From Prochlorococcus sp. AG-347-L19 (GTDB lineage: Bacteria; Cyanobacteriota; Cyanobacteriia; PCC-6307; Cyanobiaceae), in assembly GCA_003278895.1 (NCBI GenBank), contig QCCO01000002.1:43205-107204 (forward strand): a stretch of 64,000 nucleotides of DNA, given 5' to 3'. Made by a program: the position numbers and the translations under genes. This document shows, in pieces, positions 1 through 9,328 of the stretch. Position 1 is the stretch's first letter, and every line of letters starts with the position of its first letter. The notes beneath the pieces were generated by a model. That model saw only the letters and a program-made list of their open reading frames with translations, was not told the DNA's origin and did not search any database.

Positions 1-1332
1 TTAGAAAATTACCCCAAAACAATTGATAATGATATTAAAATCTCCTTTTCAAATGGCGCAGATGCTATCTTCATCCCCCGTAATGAAGATATATATCCAC
101 CGAATAATAAAAATATTAAATTCCTAAAAGCTCCAACAGAATTATCTTCTGCATTATGTGGATTAAATCGAATTGGACATTTTGATGGCGTTTGTACAGT
201 AGTTTATAGATTACTAAATCTCATCAAGCCAAAAAATCTTTACTTAGGAGAAAAAGATTGGCAACAACTTTTAATTTTAAAAAATCTTGTTCAGAGAGAG
301 AAATTAAATGTTGCTATTAAATCTATTCCTACACAAAGAGATTTTGATGGAATTCCTTTAAGTTCTCGTAATGTACATTTATCAAAAAACGAAAGAAAAT
401 TTATTAAGTTTTTTTCAAGTGAGTTATTAGAAGCAAAAAAAATTTTTCAACAAGATAAAAAGATAAATGTAAACGAAATAATTAAAAAGCTATCAGCAAA
501 AAACATTTCAATTGAATATTTAGAACATTTACACCCTCACACCCTCCAAAAAGCAAGATCTGAGGATAACATTTCGTTACTAGCTGGTGCGATAAGATGT
601 GGAGAGACAAGATTAATTGATCACGTTTTTCTAATGAAAAGAAGACCGATTATTGCAATTGATGGTCCTGCAGGGTCAGGTAAAAGTACCGTAACAAAGT
701 TACTAGCGAAGAAACTTAAACTTTTATATTTAGATACTGGAGCAATGTATAGAGCATTGAGTTGGCTTTTGATCAAAGAAAGTATTGATTATAAAAAAGA
801 AAAAAAATTACATAATATTCTTAAAGATATATCTATTATTTTTAAGTCCAACACAAATTCACATCAGGATGTTTATGTTAATAACTACTGTGTTACTCAA
901 GAAATTAGGTCGCAAAAGATAAATTCCATCGTTTCTAAAATTTCCTCAATAAAAGAAGTAAGAAAATTCTTAGTAGAAGAACAAAGAAAAATAGGAGAAT
1001 CAGGCGGACTTGTAGCTGAGGGAAGAGATATAGGAACTACTGTTTTTCCTCATGCAGAACTTAAAATATTTTTAACTGCTAGCATCGATGAAAGAGCAAA
1101 AAGAAGAAAATCTGATAAAAATAGTAAAGACTCCCAAGAAATAGACCTTCATACATTAAAAGAACTTATACAGAAAAGAGATTTTGAAGATTCCAATAGG
1201 GAAATTTCACCTCTAATAAAAGCGAATGACGCAATAGAAATTATTACTGATGGATGTTCAATTAATGAGGTAGTAGATAAAATAATTGATCTTTATAATG
1301 ACAAAATTCCTAAAGAGACTGCAATCAAATAA
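1..1332 (+). CDS. panC/cmk: Bifunctional pantoate--beta-alanine ligase / cytidylate kinase (5' truncated by window edge)
   Basis: Frame 1 is open from base 1 through the listed ORF at 634 with no stop. Upstream part reads PanC-like (LCGLNRIGHFDGVCTVVYRLLNLIKPKNLYLGEKDWQQL...SSRNVHLS); downstream part is cytidylate kinase (IAIDGPAGSGKST, AEGRDIGTTVFP). The fusion is typical of cyanobacteria. Confidence 0.93.
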   Translation, partial: LENYPKTIDNDIKISFSNGADAIFIPRNEDIYPPNNKNIKFLKAPTELSSALCGLNRIGHFDGVCTVVYRLLNLIKPKNLYLGEKDWQQLLILKNLVQREKLNVAIKSIPTQRDFDGIPLSSRNVHLSKNERKFIKFFSSELLEAKKIFQQDKKINVNEIIKKLSAKNISIEYLEHLHPHTLQKARSEDNISLLAGAIRCGETRLIDHVFLMKRRPIIAIDGPAGSGKSTVTKLLAKKLKLLYLDTGAMYRALSWLLIKESIDYKKEKKLHNILKDISIIFKSNTNSHQDVYVNNYCVTQEIRSQKINSIVSKISSIKEVRKFLVEEQRKIGESGGLVAEGRDIGTTVFPHAELKIFLTASIDERAKRRKSDKNSKDSQEIDLHTLKELIQKRDFEDSNREISPLIKANDAIEIITDGCSINEVVDKIIDLYNDKIPKETAIK

Positions 1333-1334
1333 AT

Positions 1335-1808
1335 TCAAGAAATACTCTCCAAAAAACCGTTCACAGAGTCTTCTAAAATATTAAGGACATAATCGAAGCC
1401 CTCATCTCCTCCAAAATATGGGTCAGGAACTTCTTGCTCATTAAAAACTGATCTAAAATCTTGTATTTTTTTAATTGATGCATAATCACTTGTAGCTGAT
1501 CTCTTTTTAAGATCTAGAATATTTCTAAAATTTGAGTCGTCCATCGCAAGAATATAGTTAAATTCGTCAAAATCTTTGATAGTAATTTGACGAGCCCTGC
1601 TTAAGATATTTATATCTCTTCTTTCTGCCGCAATTCTCATCCTAGAGTCAGCTTTTTTTCCAATATGCCAACTCCCAGTTCCAGCAGAATCTACAATAAA
1701 GCCATCCTTTAATCCCTTCGTTTCAAGTAGACTTAAAAAGATAGCTTCTGCCGCAGGAGACCTACAAATATTTCCCAAACATACAAAAAGAACAGAAATT
1801 TTTTTCAT
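1335..1808 (-). CDS. Low molecular weight protein-tyrosine phosphatase
   Basis: VLFVCLGNICRSPAAEA P-loop and C-terminal VPDPYFGG motif. Confidence 0.93.
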   Translation of the reverse strand: MKKISVLFVCLGNICRSPAAEAIFLSLLETKGLKDGFIVDSAGTGSWHIGKKADSRMRIAAERRDINILSRARQITIKDFDEFNYILAMDDSNFRNILDLKKRSATSDYASIKKIQDFRSVFNEQEVPDPYFGGDEGFDYVLNILEDSVNGFLESIS

Positions 1809-1840
1809 ATGATTTCAATTTTCAATAAATTATAAGACTT

Positions 1841-2602
1841 TTAGGTAGTAAATAAAACTTCTTTAATTAAAGATTCAGTAAATTCTTTACCAAACAAACT
1901 CGACAACATTGGCCTTGCTGGATCGTTATTTCTTCTATATTTCAAATAATTCTTTTGACCATTTATTAATTCTTTTTGCAGTTCCATATTGGCTTCTTTG
2001 CTTTCGAAAAGAATTTCGAAATACAAATCAAGATATTCCTTAAATGAGGTATAAAGCTGATTAGCAATTAAAAAATCACTTCTTTCTTCTCTTGGTAATT
2101 TTGACCAGATTACTCCTGGAGAAAAAAATCTAGCTACTTCTTCAGACATTTTTTCAGCTATTGGAAGTGATGAATGACAATGGTTTTTGAGTTTTATAAG
2201 TTTTTCTAATAACTCATTATTATATTGATTTTGTATTTTTAATGAAGGCTGAAAATCTAATACTAATAAATGACTATTAGGAAGAGAAACAAAATCTACT
2301 CCAAAAAATGGGACATTATAAATAGTATTTGGAATAATTAAAAAATTTAAAACAGAATAATTTGGACTATTTATACAAACTGCTCTCGCAAATTTTATTC
2401 TTTTTTCATGTGTTACACCCCAAGTAAAGAGATTCACATTTTTTTTTAATTTCTTTGAACCATAAGTTGAATCTTTATAAGAATATTCCGAGGGTATTCT
2501 TTTTTCTAAACAGTTATGTTTACTTAAATTATTAGTTAAATATTTTAAAAAATTATGCCATCTCCAATCTGGCCTGTAAAAAATTGTATCTTGTATTAGC
2601 AT
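1841..2602 (-). CDS. pebB: Phycoerythrobilin:ferredoxin oxidoreductase
   Basis: Ferredoxin-dependent bilin reductase family ([41 protein letters not shown]); directly downstream of pebA. Confidence 0.88.
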   Translation of the reverse strand: MLIQDTIFYRPDWRWHNFLKYLTNNLSKHNCLEKRIPSEYSYKDSTYGSKKLKKNVNLFTWGVTHEKRIKFARAVCINSPNYSVLNFLIIPNTIYNVPFFGVDFVSLPNSHLLVLDFQPSLKIQNQYNNELLEKLIKLKNHCHSSLPIAEKMSEEVARFFSPGVIWSKLPREERSDFLIANQLYTSFKEYLDLYFEILFESKEANMELQKELINGQKNYLKYRRNNDPARPMLSSLFGKEFTESLIKEVLFTT

Positions 2603-3313
2603 TCAATGAATAATCTCATTATTTAATGTAAAAAGAAATTTATTGATAAATTCTTTTGTCCATTTTTCTCCAAAAAAAGATTTAAACAATTTATCTGCGG
2701 GGTCTTTCTCAAAACTGTACTTATCATATTTAATTTGATTAATCTTTATTTCCTCTGCATTTAAAAATTGATTATCAGGATTCGATTTATAAATATTCAA
2801 ATAGTTATTAACAAATGAATAGAATATATTATTCAAATCTCTATCAAGATTTAATTTATTACCTCTACATATAATCACCCATGGGGAAAAATACTTTTTT
2901 GAATCATAAATATTTTTCATTTTATTATTATCAAAAGCAGGATATTTTTTCTTAATACTACCTAAACTTGAACAATATTTTTCAAGATACTTGCCTTCTT
3001 GAATTAAAGGTTGATAATCAAGTATTGCCAATAACTTTTGAGAAGTTCCAAACCATAAAATATCAGCTCCTAGAATAGGCACTTCACTAAAAAAATTTGG
3101 ATATGCGACCGTATTAAATACTTGCAGTTTTTTTCCACCATCTAATCTTGTTATTCGCCACTTTCTATATTCAGGAGATGAAAAAAGCCAATTTTTAATA
3201 ATATATTTTGAGTCTTCATTATGATGTTCTTTGAATTCGCTAGATATTTCTAATTCATGACCATTTAATTCATCAATATTGGTTTGAAGGAAATCAACTA
3301 ATGAATCAAACAT
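2603..3313 (-). CDS. pebA: 15,16-dihydrobiliverdin:ferredoxin oxidoreductase
   Basis: FDBR family ([46 protein letters not shown]); gene order ho1-pebA-pebB. Confidence 0.88.
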   Translation of the reverse strand: MFDSLVDFLQTNIDELNGHELEISSEFKEHHNEDSKYIIKNWLFSSPEYRKWRITRLDGGKKLQVFNTVAYPNFFSEVPILGADILWFGTSQKLLAILDYQPLIQEGKYLEKYCSSLGSIKKKYPAFDNNKMKNIYDSKKYFSPWVIICRGNKLNLDRDLNNIFYSFVNNYLNIYKSNPDNQFLNAEEIKINQIKYDKYSFEKDPADKLFKSFFGEKWTKEFINKFLFTLNNEIIH

Positions 3314-3319
3314 AAATTA

Positions 3320-4030
3320 TTAGGTCTCGGTGCTTCCTTTCCTTACTTTTTTTGTAATGTAATTAAATACAATCTTGCCTAAAACAGCAATCAAATTACC
3401 TTCAAGCTCCTTAAACATTTTCATATTGTAAGTAAAAGCTTGATTAGCTTCATCAATAATTTGATCAGCGGTCTTTTGATTTATCGGAAGTTGATTCAAA
3501 GTAAGAGAATACTCTTCCTTGAATTTCTTTTCATCAGCAATTAATTCAAAGTCATAAAAATTTAAACCATTATTTCCCTGCAAATTTAATGCTTTTTTAG
3601 CAATCCTTTTCAAAATTTGCCCCCCAGATAAATCTCCTATATAGCGAGTGTAGTGATGACCAACCAATAGCTCTGGTGATTTTTTTGCTACCTCTCGGAT
3701 TCTTTCAACATATTCTTTTGCTGAGTGAGAAATATTAATTTCATTCTTCCAGTTTTCACCAAAATAAAATTTAAGATCGTTTACAAGAGTTTCTTTCCTG
3801 AATAATGATTTAAAACCTATAGGTTTTATTACTGGATGTTCCTCATTTACCAGTCTCTCAATTTCTTCTTCCATAGCTTCATAAACAAAATATAAATCAC
3901 TAAGTAATTTTCTATAAGATTTTTTTTCAACAACTCCTTTTAAAAAACAAGCCACAAAGCCAGTATTTTCTGCCATAGTGTGGGATTTTTTTGTCCCTTC
4001 TCTTAATTGTCCTGCAAGAGCGACTGCCAT
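3320..4030 (-). CDS. ho1: Heme oxygenase
   Basis: LREGTKKSHTMAENTGFVACFLKG and GHHYTRYIGDLSGGQILKRIA motifs. Confidence 0.95.
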   Translation of the reverse strand: MAVALAGQLREGTKKSHTMAENTGFVACFLKGVVEKKSYRKLLSDLYFVYEAMEEEIERLVNEEHPVIKPIGFKSLFRKETLVNDLKFYFGENWKNEINISHSAKEYVERIREVAKKSPELLVGHHYTRYIGDLSGGQILKRIAKKALNLQGNNGLNFYDFELIADEKKFKEEYSLTLNQLPINQKTADQIIDEANQAFTYNMKMFKELEGNLIAVLGKIVFNYITKKVRKGSTET

Positions 4031-4087
4031 TTATTTTGTATTATTTTTGTAAGTGTATTTAATCTACAAGGAAAATAGATAAAACAG

Positions 4088-4615
4088 CTAATTTTTGTTA
4101 CCAGAGGATGTTGTAGAGAATAGATTATAAAGTTCCTTACAAACCAAAAAAAGGTTATCTTTTTGTTCCTTTTGCGGAAGATGAGTTCCAGTCATTTCCC
4201 AATCACCAATTGTAGCAACTCTCCATCTTTCGGATGGAACAATCATACCTCGCATTATTATTCCCAACAATTTCGGGACTCTGTCATTATTATCATTTTC
4301 AATTCTTAATTGTAAGAGTATTGCTCTACATTCAATAAGGGGACTCCAACCAGGGAAATGAAACGCAAAATCAATAGTGTCTTGCATAGATTCATTATTT
4401 AAATTATCCCAGGGACTAAAGTTTACGCTCGCATCTGGAAAATATTTCCGAAACAAAGCTGCAGTAGAAGCAATTTTATAAGCAATTTCAACATTACTTA
4501 CATTTGAACTCGCATTCATAAGTAGCTGAGTATTTTTTTTGAAAATGACATAATTTGCTTTAACTTGCTTATTAACTACTTTTTCTTTTAATAAAGATGT
4601 TGAAATGCTGATCAA
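4088..4615 (-). CDS. Conserved hypothetical protein (cyanobacterial)
   Basis: Intact 175-aa ORF in the ho1/icd neighbourhood; no recognised domain. Confidence 0.7.
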   Translation of the reverse strand: MISISTSLLKEKVVNKQVKANYVIFKKNTQLLMNASSNVSNVEIAYKIASTAALFRKYFPDASVNFSPWDNLNNESMQDTIDFAFHFPGWSPLIECRAILLQLRIENDNNDRVPKLLGIIMRGMIVPSERWRVATIGDWEMTGTHLPQKEQKDNLFLVCKELYNLFSTTSSGNKN

Positions 4616-4667
4616 TAAAGTATTCTCTATTCACATTTGAATAATAAATTTCTAGGTTTTAAAGAAA

Positions 4668-4711
4668 ATAACTCATCGCAAATTACAATACGAGAAAATT
4701 CAATGAGTTAT
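4668..4711. repeat. Perfect 9-nt inverted repeat ATAACTCAT-N26-ATGAGTTAT upstream of icd
   Basis: Arms at 4668-4676 and 4703-4711, 20 nt before the icd ATG. Confidence 0.6.
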
Positions 4712-4730
4712 CTTTTATTAATTCAATGCT

Positions 4731-6155
4731 ATGCCAAAATTTGAAAAATTAACTTTACCTAATGAAGGCGAGATAATAACTTTTAATCAAGGCAAACCAA
4801 ATGTTCCTAATAATCCAATTGTCCCATTTATTAGGGGTGATGGTACTGGAGTTGATATTTGGCCTGCTACTCAAATCGTTCTTGATTCAGCGATTAAAAA
4901 AAGCTATGGAGATGAAAGAAAAATTAATTGGTTTAAAGTCTATGCAGGCGATGAAGCTTGTGAGATTTATGGAACATATAATTATCTCCCTCAAGATACT
5001 ATTGAAGCAATTAAACACTTTGGTGTAGCCATCAAAGGTCCTTTAACGACTCCCATCGGTGGAGGTATTAGATCTCTGAATGTTGCATTAAGGCAAATTT
5101 TTGATTTATATAGCTGTGTTAGACCATGCAAATATTATTCAGGAACTCCAAGCCCTCACAAAAATCCTCAAAATTTAGACGTTATTGTTTACCGAGAAAA
5201 TACTGAGGATATCTACATGGGAATTGAATGGGAAGCAGAGGACAATAATTGTTTTGAATTAATTAATCACTTAAATAACGTTGTAATACCAAAAAGTAAA
5301 AATTTAAAGAATAGATCAATACCAAAAGGATCAGGTATTGGAATAAAACCGGTTAGTAAATCTGGTAGCCAAAGACATATTAGAAAAGCTATTGAACATG
5401 CTAAAAGATTATCAGGAGATAAAAGGCATGTGACTCTTGTACATAAAGGGAATATCATGAAATATACAGAAGGTGCATTCAGAGATTGGGGATATGAATT
5501 AGCAGTAAATGAATTTAGAGAAGATTGCATTACGGAGAGAGAAAGCTGGATTTTAGATAATATTCAAAAAAATCCAGAAATTACAATTGAAAATAATGCT
5601 CGAAAAATTGAACCAGGTTTTGACAAGCTTACAAATAACAAAAAAGCATTCATTTGCGAAGAAATTAAAGAAGTTATTGCATCAATATCAAATTCTCATG
5701 GAGATGGAAAATGGAGAGAACTTATTCTTGTTGATGATCGTATAGCTGATAGTATATTTCAACAAATTCAAACTAGACCTCAAGAATATTCAATTCTTGC
5801 GACATTAAATCTTAATGGAGACTATGTATCTGATGCAGCTGCAGCAATTGTTGGAGGCCTAGGTATGGCTCCTGGTGCAAATATTGGAGATAATGCAGCA
5901 ATTTTCGAAGCTACGCACGGTACCGCTCCAAAACATGCAGGCTTAAACAAGATTAATCCAGGATCAGTAATTCTTAGTGGTGTAATGATGCTTGAATATT
6001 TTGGTTGGGATGAAGCAGCTAACTTAATTACTAACGGTTTAAGTAAGGCAATAGAGCAAAAAAAAGTTACCTATGATCTAGCACGCTTGATGGAACCAAA
6101 AGTAGAACCCTTATCCTGCAGTAGTTTTGCTGAAGAAATTATCTCAAATTTCTAA
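4731..6155 (+). CDS. icd: NADP-dependent isocitrate dehydrogenase
   Basis: FIRGDGTGVDIWPATQ, VYRENTEDIYMGIEW, GDNAAIFEATHGTAPKHAG. Confidence 0.96.
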   Translation: MPKFEKLTLPNEGEIITFNQGKPNVPNNPIVPFIRGDGTGVDIWPATQIVLDSAIKKSYGDERKINWFKVYAGDEACEIYGTYNYLPQDTIEAIKHFGVAIKGPLTTPIGGGIRSLNVALRQIFDLYSCVRPCKYYSGTPSPHKNPQNLDVIVYRENTEDIYMGIEWEAEDNNCFELINHLNNVVIPKSKNLKNRSIPKGSGIGIKPVSKSGSQRHIRKAIEHAKRLSGDKRHVTLVHKGNIMKYTEGAFRDWGYELAVNEFREDCITERESWILDNIQKNPEITIENNARKIEPGFDKLTNNKKAFICEEIKEVIASISNSHGDGKWRELILVDDRIADSIFQQIQTRPQEYSILATLNLNGDYVSDAAAAIVGGLGMAPGANIGDNAAIFEATHGTAPKHAGLNKINPGSVILSGVMMLEYFGWDEAANLITNGLSKAIEQKKVTYDLARLMEPKVEPLSCSSFAEEIISNF

Positions 6156-6157
6156 TT

Positions 6158-7507
6158 TTAAAAATTATTTTTATTTTCAAAAACTTTCCAAATATTCACC
6201 AGTGAATCTTTGGTGCCAATGTTTCCAGGATGAGTAACAATAGGAAGTTTTTTGCCATTTTTTAGATTGTAAGTCACTACCGAAATGCCTGTTAAAATTT
6301 GTCCTTCAAGATAAACATAATCTGCATTAAGTCCATTACTAAGAATAAAATTTGTTGTTATTCCACCTTTTGAAATCAAATATCCTATTTCATACTTCAA
6401 TTCTGCGACTAATTCAGCAATAAAACAAGAAACTAAATTATAAAAATTAAATATTTCAGAAGAATCTAAGGACATAAATTTTCTTGAGGTAAACAAAACA
6501 GGAGTTTTTCCTTTTTCAAAAGAATATCTAATTTCTTTCAAAAATTTATTTTTAAACAAATTCCTTCGCTTCTTATTATTAAATGATGAAGTAATTTTAA
6601 AGAATTCAAAAACATCTAATTCAACTGGATTACAATTACTTATCTCTAATAAATTATTCAATTGTATTGTTGAGAGTTCTACATAAGATCCAACAATTAT
6701 CAATCCTGGAAGAGAACTCTTTTCTTTATTTCTTATTCTTAAACTAGAGAAAAATATTTCACTCTGAGAGACACTTTTTTTATCAGAAATTGAACTTATA
6801 AAACTTGCTGCAGTTCGAAAAAGGAATTTTTTGTGTTTAATTAATTTTTTAATTACTAAAGAAAATTTTTTCAATTGAGAATAATTTTCTGCATCTACAA
6901 TTACATGTTTATTATTCTTCAAGTTCTTAAGTGTTTTAAAAACAATATTATTTTCTTCATCATTTAGCATTTCGAGATCTGACAATAAAAGATTTTGAAT
7001 ATCTTCAAAATTTATTTGAGATTTACTCTTTTGAAATAAAAGATTCTTGACATTGCTTGTCTCATATCCAAAAATTTTATCTGTTGCAAAAATTGTTTGA
7101 CTTATAGGGGTTTTATCAACAAAATGAGAACCATTTATTGTTAATCTTTTACCCTCTATGAAAGCTGGAATATGAAAAGTAGCATCAAAAGGACCTAAGC
7201 AACTATTTAGAACACTTGGCTCTAGATAATTATGTCCTCGAAGAGTAGAGTCTCCTCTACTTATAAAAATAATTTCTTCTTCATAGGCTTTAGAATCAAT
7301 TACAGACTTAAGATTTTTGCAAATTTCCTCTATTATTGATTTCGCGTCATTCTCAGATAGCGACCTTGTATTAGCCAAAATAAAAAATAAATTAGATTTA
7401 GATTCAAAACCCTTGACTAAAGTTAAGTAGTCCCACTTAAGCAGTAATAAGCAATCATGAACAGTTTGAGACCCTGTGGGATCATCATCTATAACAACAA
7501 ATTTCAT
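6158..7507 (-). CDS. Four-carbon acid sugar kinase family protein (DUF1537-like)
   Basis: N-terminal VIDDDPTGSQTVHDC, ISRGDSTLRGHNYLEP, C-terminal SKGGITTNFILSNGL...GNIGTKDSLVNIW. Confidence 0.82.
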   Translation of the reverse strand: MKFVVIDDDPTGSQTVHDCLLLLKWDYLTLVKGFESKSNLFFILANTRSLSENDAKSIIEEICKNLKSVIDSKAYEEEIIFISRGDSTLRGHNYLEPSVLNSCLGPFDATFHIPAFIEGKRLTINGSHFVDKTPISQTIFATDKIFGYETSNVKNLLFQKSKSQINFEDIQNLLLSDLEMLNDEENNIVFKTLKNLKNNKHVIVDAENYSQLKKFSLVIKKLIKHKKFLFRTAASFISSISDKKSVSQSEIFFSSLRIRNKEKSSLPGLIIVGSYVELSTIQLNNLLEISNCNPVELDVFEFFKITSSFNNKKRRNLFKNKFLKEIRYSFEKGKTPVLFTSRKFMSLDSSEIFNFYNLVSCFIAELVAELKYEIGYLISKGGITTNFILSNGLNADYVYLEGQILTGISVVTYNLKNGKKLPIVTHPGNIGTKDSLVNIWKVFENKNNF

Positions 7508-7520
7508 AAGAATTGCAAAA

Positions 7521-8375
7521 TTACTTAAGAGATTTTATTTGTATTGAGGCATTTAATCTTTTACTATCATTTGAAGGAATCATAATATTTCTAAATCCAT
7601 CAACAAAAGAATTTCGCGGACTAGTCCAAGGTTCGAGGCATATCATTTTTCTTGGAGGATCACTCCAAATAACGCCTAAATCAAAAGGATATGAATGATT
7701 TAAAGTTACCTCTCTTTTCAAAATTTTATCTCGAAAAGAACTTCTTCCTGAAGTATACATAAGCAGATCAACTCCTAAATTAATTTTGTTTAATTCATCC
7801 AAAGTATGACTTATAGTATTTTTTTCTTGATCCTGACAATTAATTGGATTATCAATAAAATCTAAATTTTTGAAATCTGAAATATTAAAGTAAGGATGCA
7901 AACCAAAATTTGTGGGCATAGGAAAGTCTGTTTTGTTATGAATTGTAATTTCAAATTCTAAACAATTAATCTTTAAGGTAACTTCTATTCTTAGTTCGAA
8001 ATCAAAAGGATAATATTTTTTGGTTTTTTTAGATGCATTTAAGGATAAGCACAAAATTTTTTCATTTCCATTGAAGGAGTATTGCCATTCCAAATCCCTA
8101 GCGAATCCATGTTGTGGTAACTGCAAATAACCATTCCCAAATACTGAACTAGAGGTAATGAGATTTCCACATATTGGAAACAAGATTGGAATGCCTCCCC
8201 TGATACTTTTTGTCTTGTCCATAAATCTTTTTTCATCGAAATAAAGTATTTCATTACCATCCGAAACCCAATTTGTAATAATACCTCCTCTTTGAGGGCA
8301 AAATTTAATGTAGTTATTTTTATCTAATTGAAAGGCATAAATTCCTTGTTCTTTATTAGATGATTCAAGATTCAC
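7521..8375 (-). CDS. Aldose 1-epimerase / hexose-6-phosphate mutarotase family
   Basis: GGIPILFPICGNL, LPQHGFARDLEW, NFGLHPYFNI, ICLEPWTSPRNS. Confidence 0.88.
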   Translation of the reverse strand: MNLESSNKEQGIYAFQLDKNNYIKFCPQRGGIITNWVSDGNEILYFDEKRFMDKTKSIRGGIPILFPICGNLITSSSVFGNGYLQLPQHGFARDLEWQYSFNGNEKILCLSLNASKKTKKYYPFDFELRIEVTLKINCLEFEITIHNKTDFPMPTNFGLHPYFNISDFKNLDFIDNPINCQDQEKNTISHTLDELNKINLGVDLLMYTSGRSSFRDKILKREVTLNHSYPFDLGVIWSDPPRKMICLEPWTSPRNSFVDGFRNIMIPSNDSKRLNASIQIKSLK

Positions 8376-8384
8376 AATTATTAC

Positions 8385-9284
8385 TTAAAGAGAATCAACC
8401 CAATCCAAAATATGCTGATTAACTAATTCAGGTATCTCATCATGAGGACAATGTCCTGCATTAAGAATAATTTCTTTTGTATTCTTTGGTATAAATTTTT
8501 TATATAGATTTCTTTTTTTTGGAGTGTTCATCCATGGATCTTTCCCCCCCCAAAGAAGTAACAATGGTGCATTTAGCTTTGCAAATAACTTATCCAACGG
8601 CAATCCTTGAGGACCTGATGGGTTAAATACACTTCTAAAAACATTAAAAGCTCCGAAATCTAGAGAAGGCTTCCTTATTGACTCAACTAAAAAATCATCA
8701 ACATTTTTTTTATCTACATAAACTTGATTCAAAGTTTTTTTAATATTTTTTGGATTTCTCATATTCTCAAAAATCAAACGTTGAAGAACAATATTTTTCA
8801 AAAATATACCGGCAACTGTTTCAATTGAAGTTTGCAACATATTTTTTTTGATAGCTTTTTCTTCACTAAAATATCCAGCAGCATTTAGTAATATCACTCC
8901 TGCGTTTAACTCATTTAATTCTGCACCAGCTGCTAATGCTGCATAACCACCTAATGAATTTCCTACAACAATAGTAGGTTTTTTTATTTTCTCTTTTACA
9001 TAAGCGACAACCTGATCTTTCCATAAAGATCCTGAGTATTCAACGTCTTGAGGCTTAGGACTTTTTCCAAAACCTAGTAAATCCATAGCATGAACTTCGT
9101 ATTTTGTACTCAAAACAGGGATATTAAATCTCCAATGATCTGTAGAAGCACCGAAACCATGAATTAATAAAATTGCATAATCTTTTGTAACTTTTTCAGG
9201 GTTAGCTGAAACAGTATGTATTGGATAATTTAAAAAATTCCAGACATAATTAACATCACTATCTTTCAGAGCTGATTTTTCCAT
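8385..9284 (-). CDS. Alpha/beta hydrolase, pheophytinase-like subgroup
   Basis: LLIHGFGASTDHWR, VVGNSLGGYAAL, LLLWGGKDPW, AGHCPHDEIPELVN. Confidence 0.88.
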   Translation of the reverse strand: MEKSALKDSDVNYVWNFLNYPIHTVSANPEKVTKDYAILLIHGFGASTDHWRFNIPVLSTKYEVHAMDLLGFGKSPKPQDVEYSGSLWKDQVVAYVKEKIKKPTIVVGNSLGGYAALAAGAELNELNAGVILLNAAGYFSEEKAIKKNMLQTSIETVAGIFLKNIVLQRLIFENMRNPKNIKKTLNQVYVDKKNVDDFLVESIRKPSLDFGAFNVFRSVFNPSGPQGLPLDKLFAKLNAPLLLLWGGKDPWMNTPKKRNLYKKFIPKNTKEIILNAGHCPHDEIPELVNQHILDWVDSL

Positions 9285-9328
9285 TTATTAAAAATCTTTT
9301 TGTTATTTGATTCTAATAAACTTATTTC

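Noticed and set aside
4801-5530. ORFs 4801-5028 (+) and 5267-5530 (-) inside icd
   Set aside because: Alternative-frame and antisense shadows of icd.
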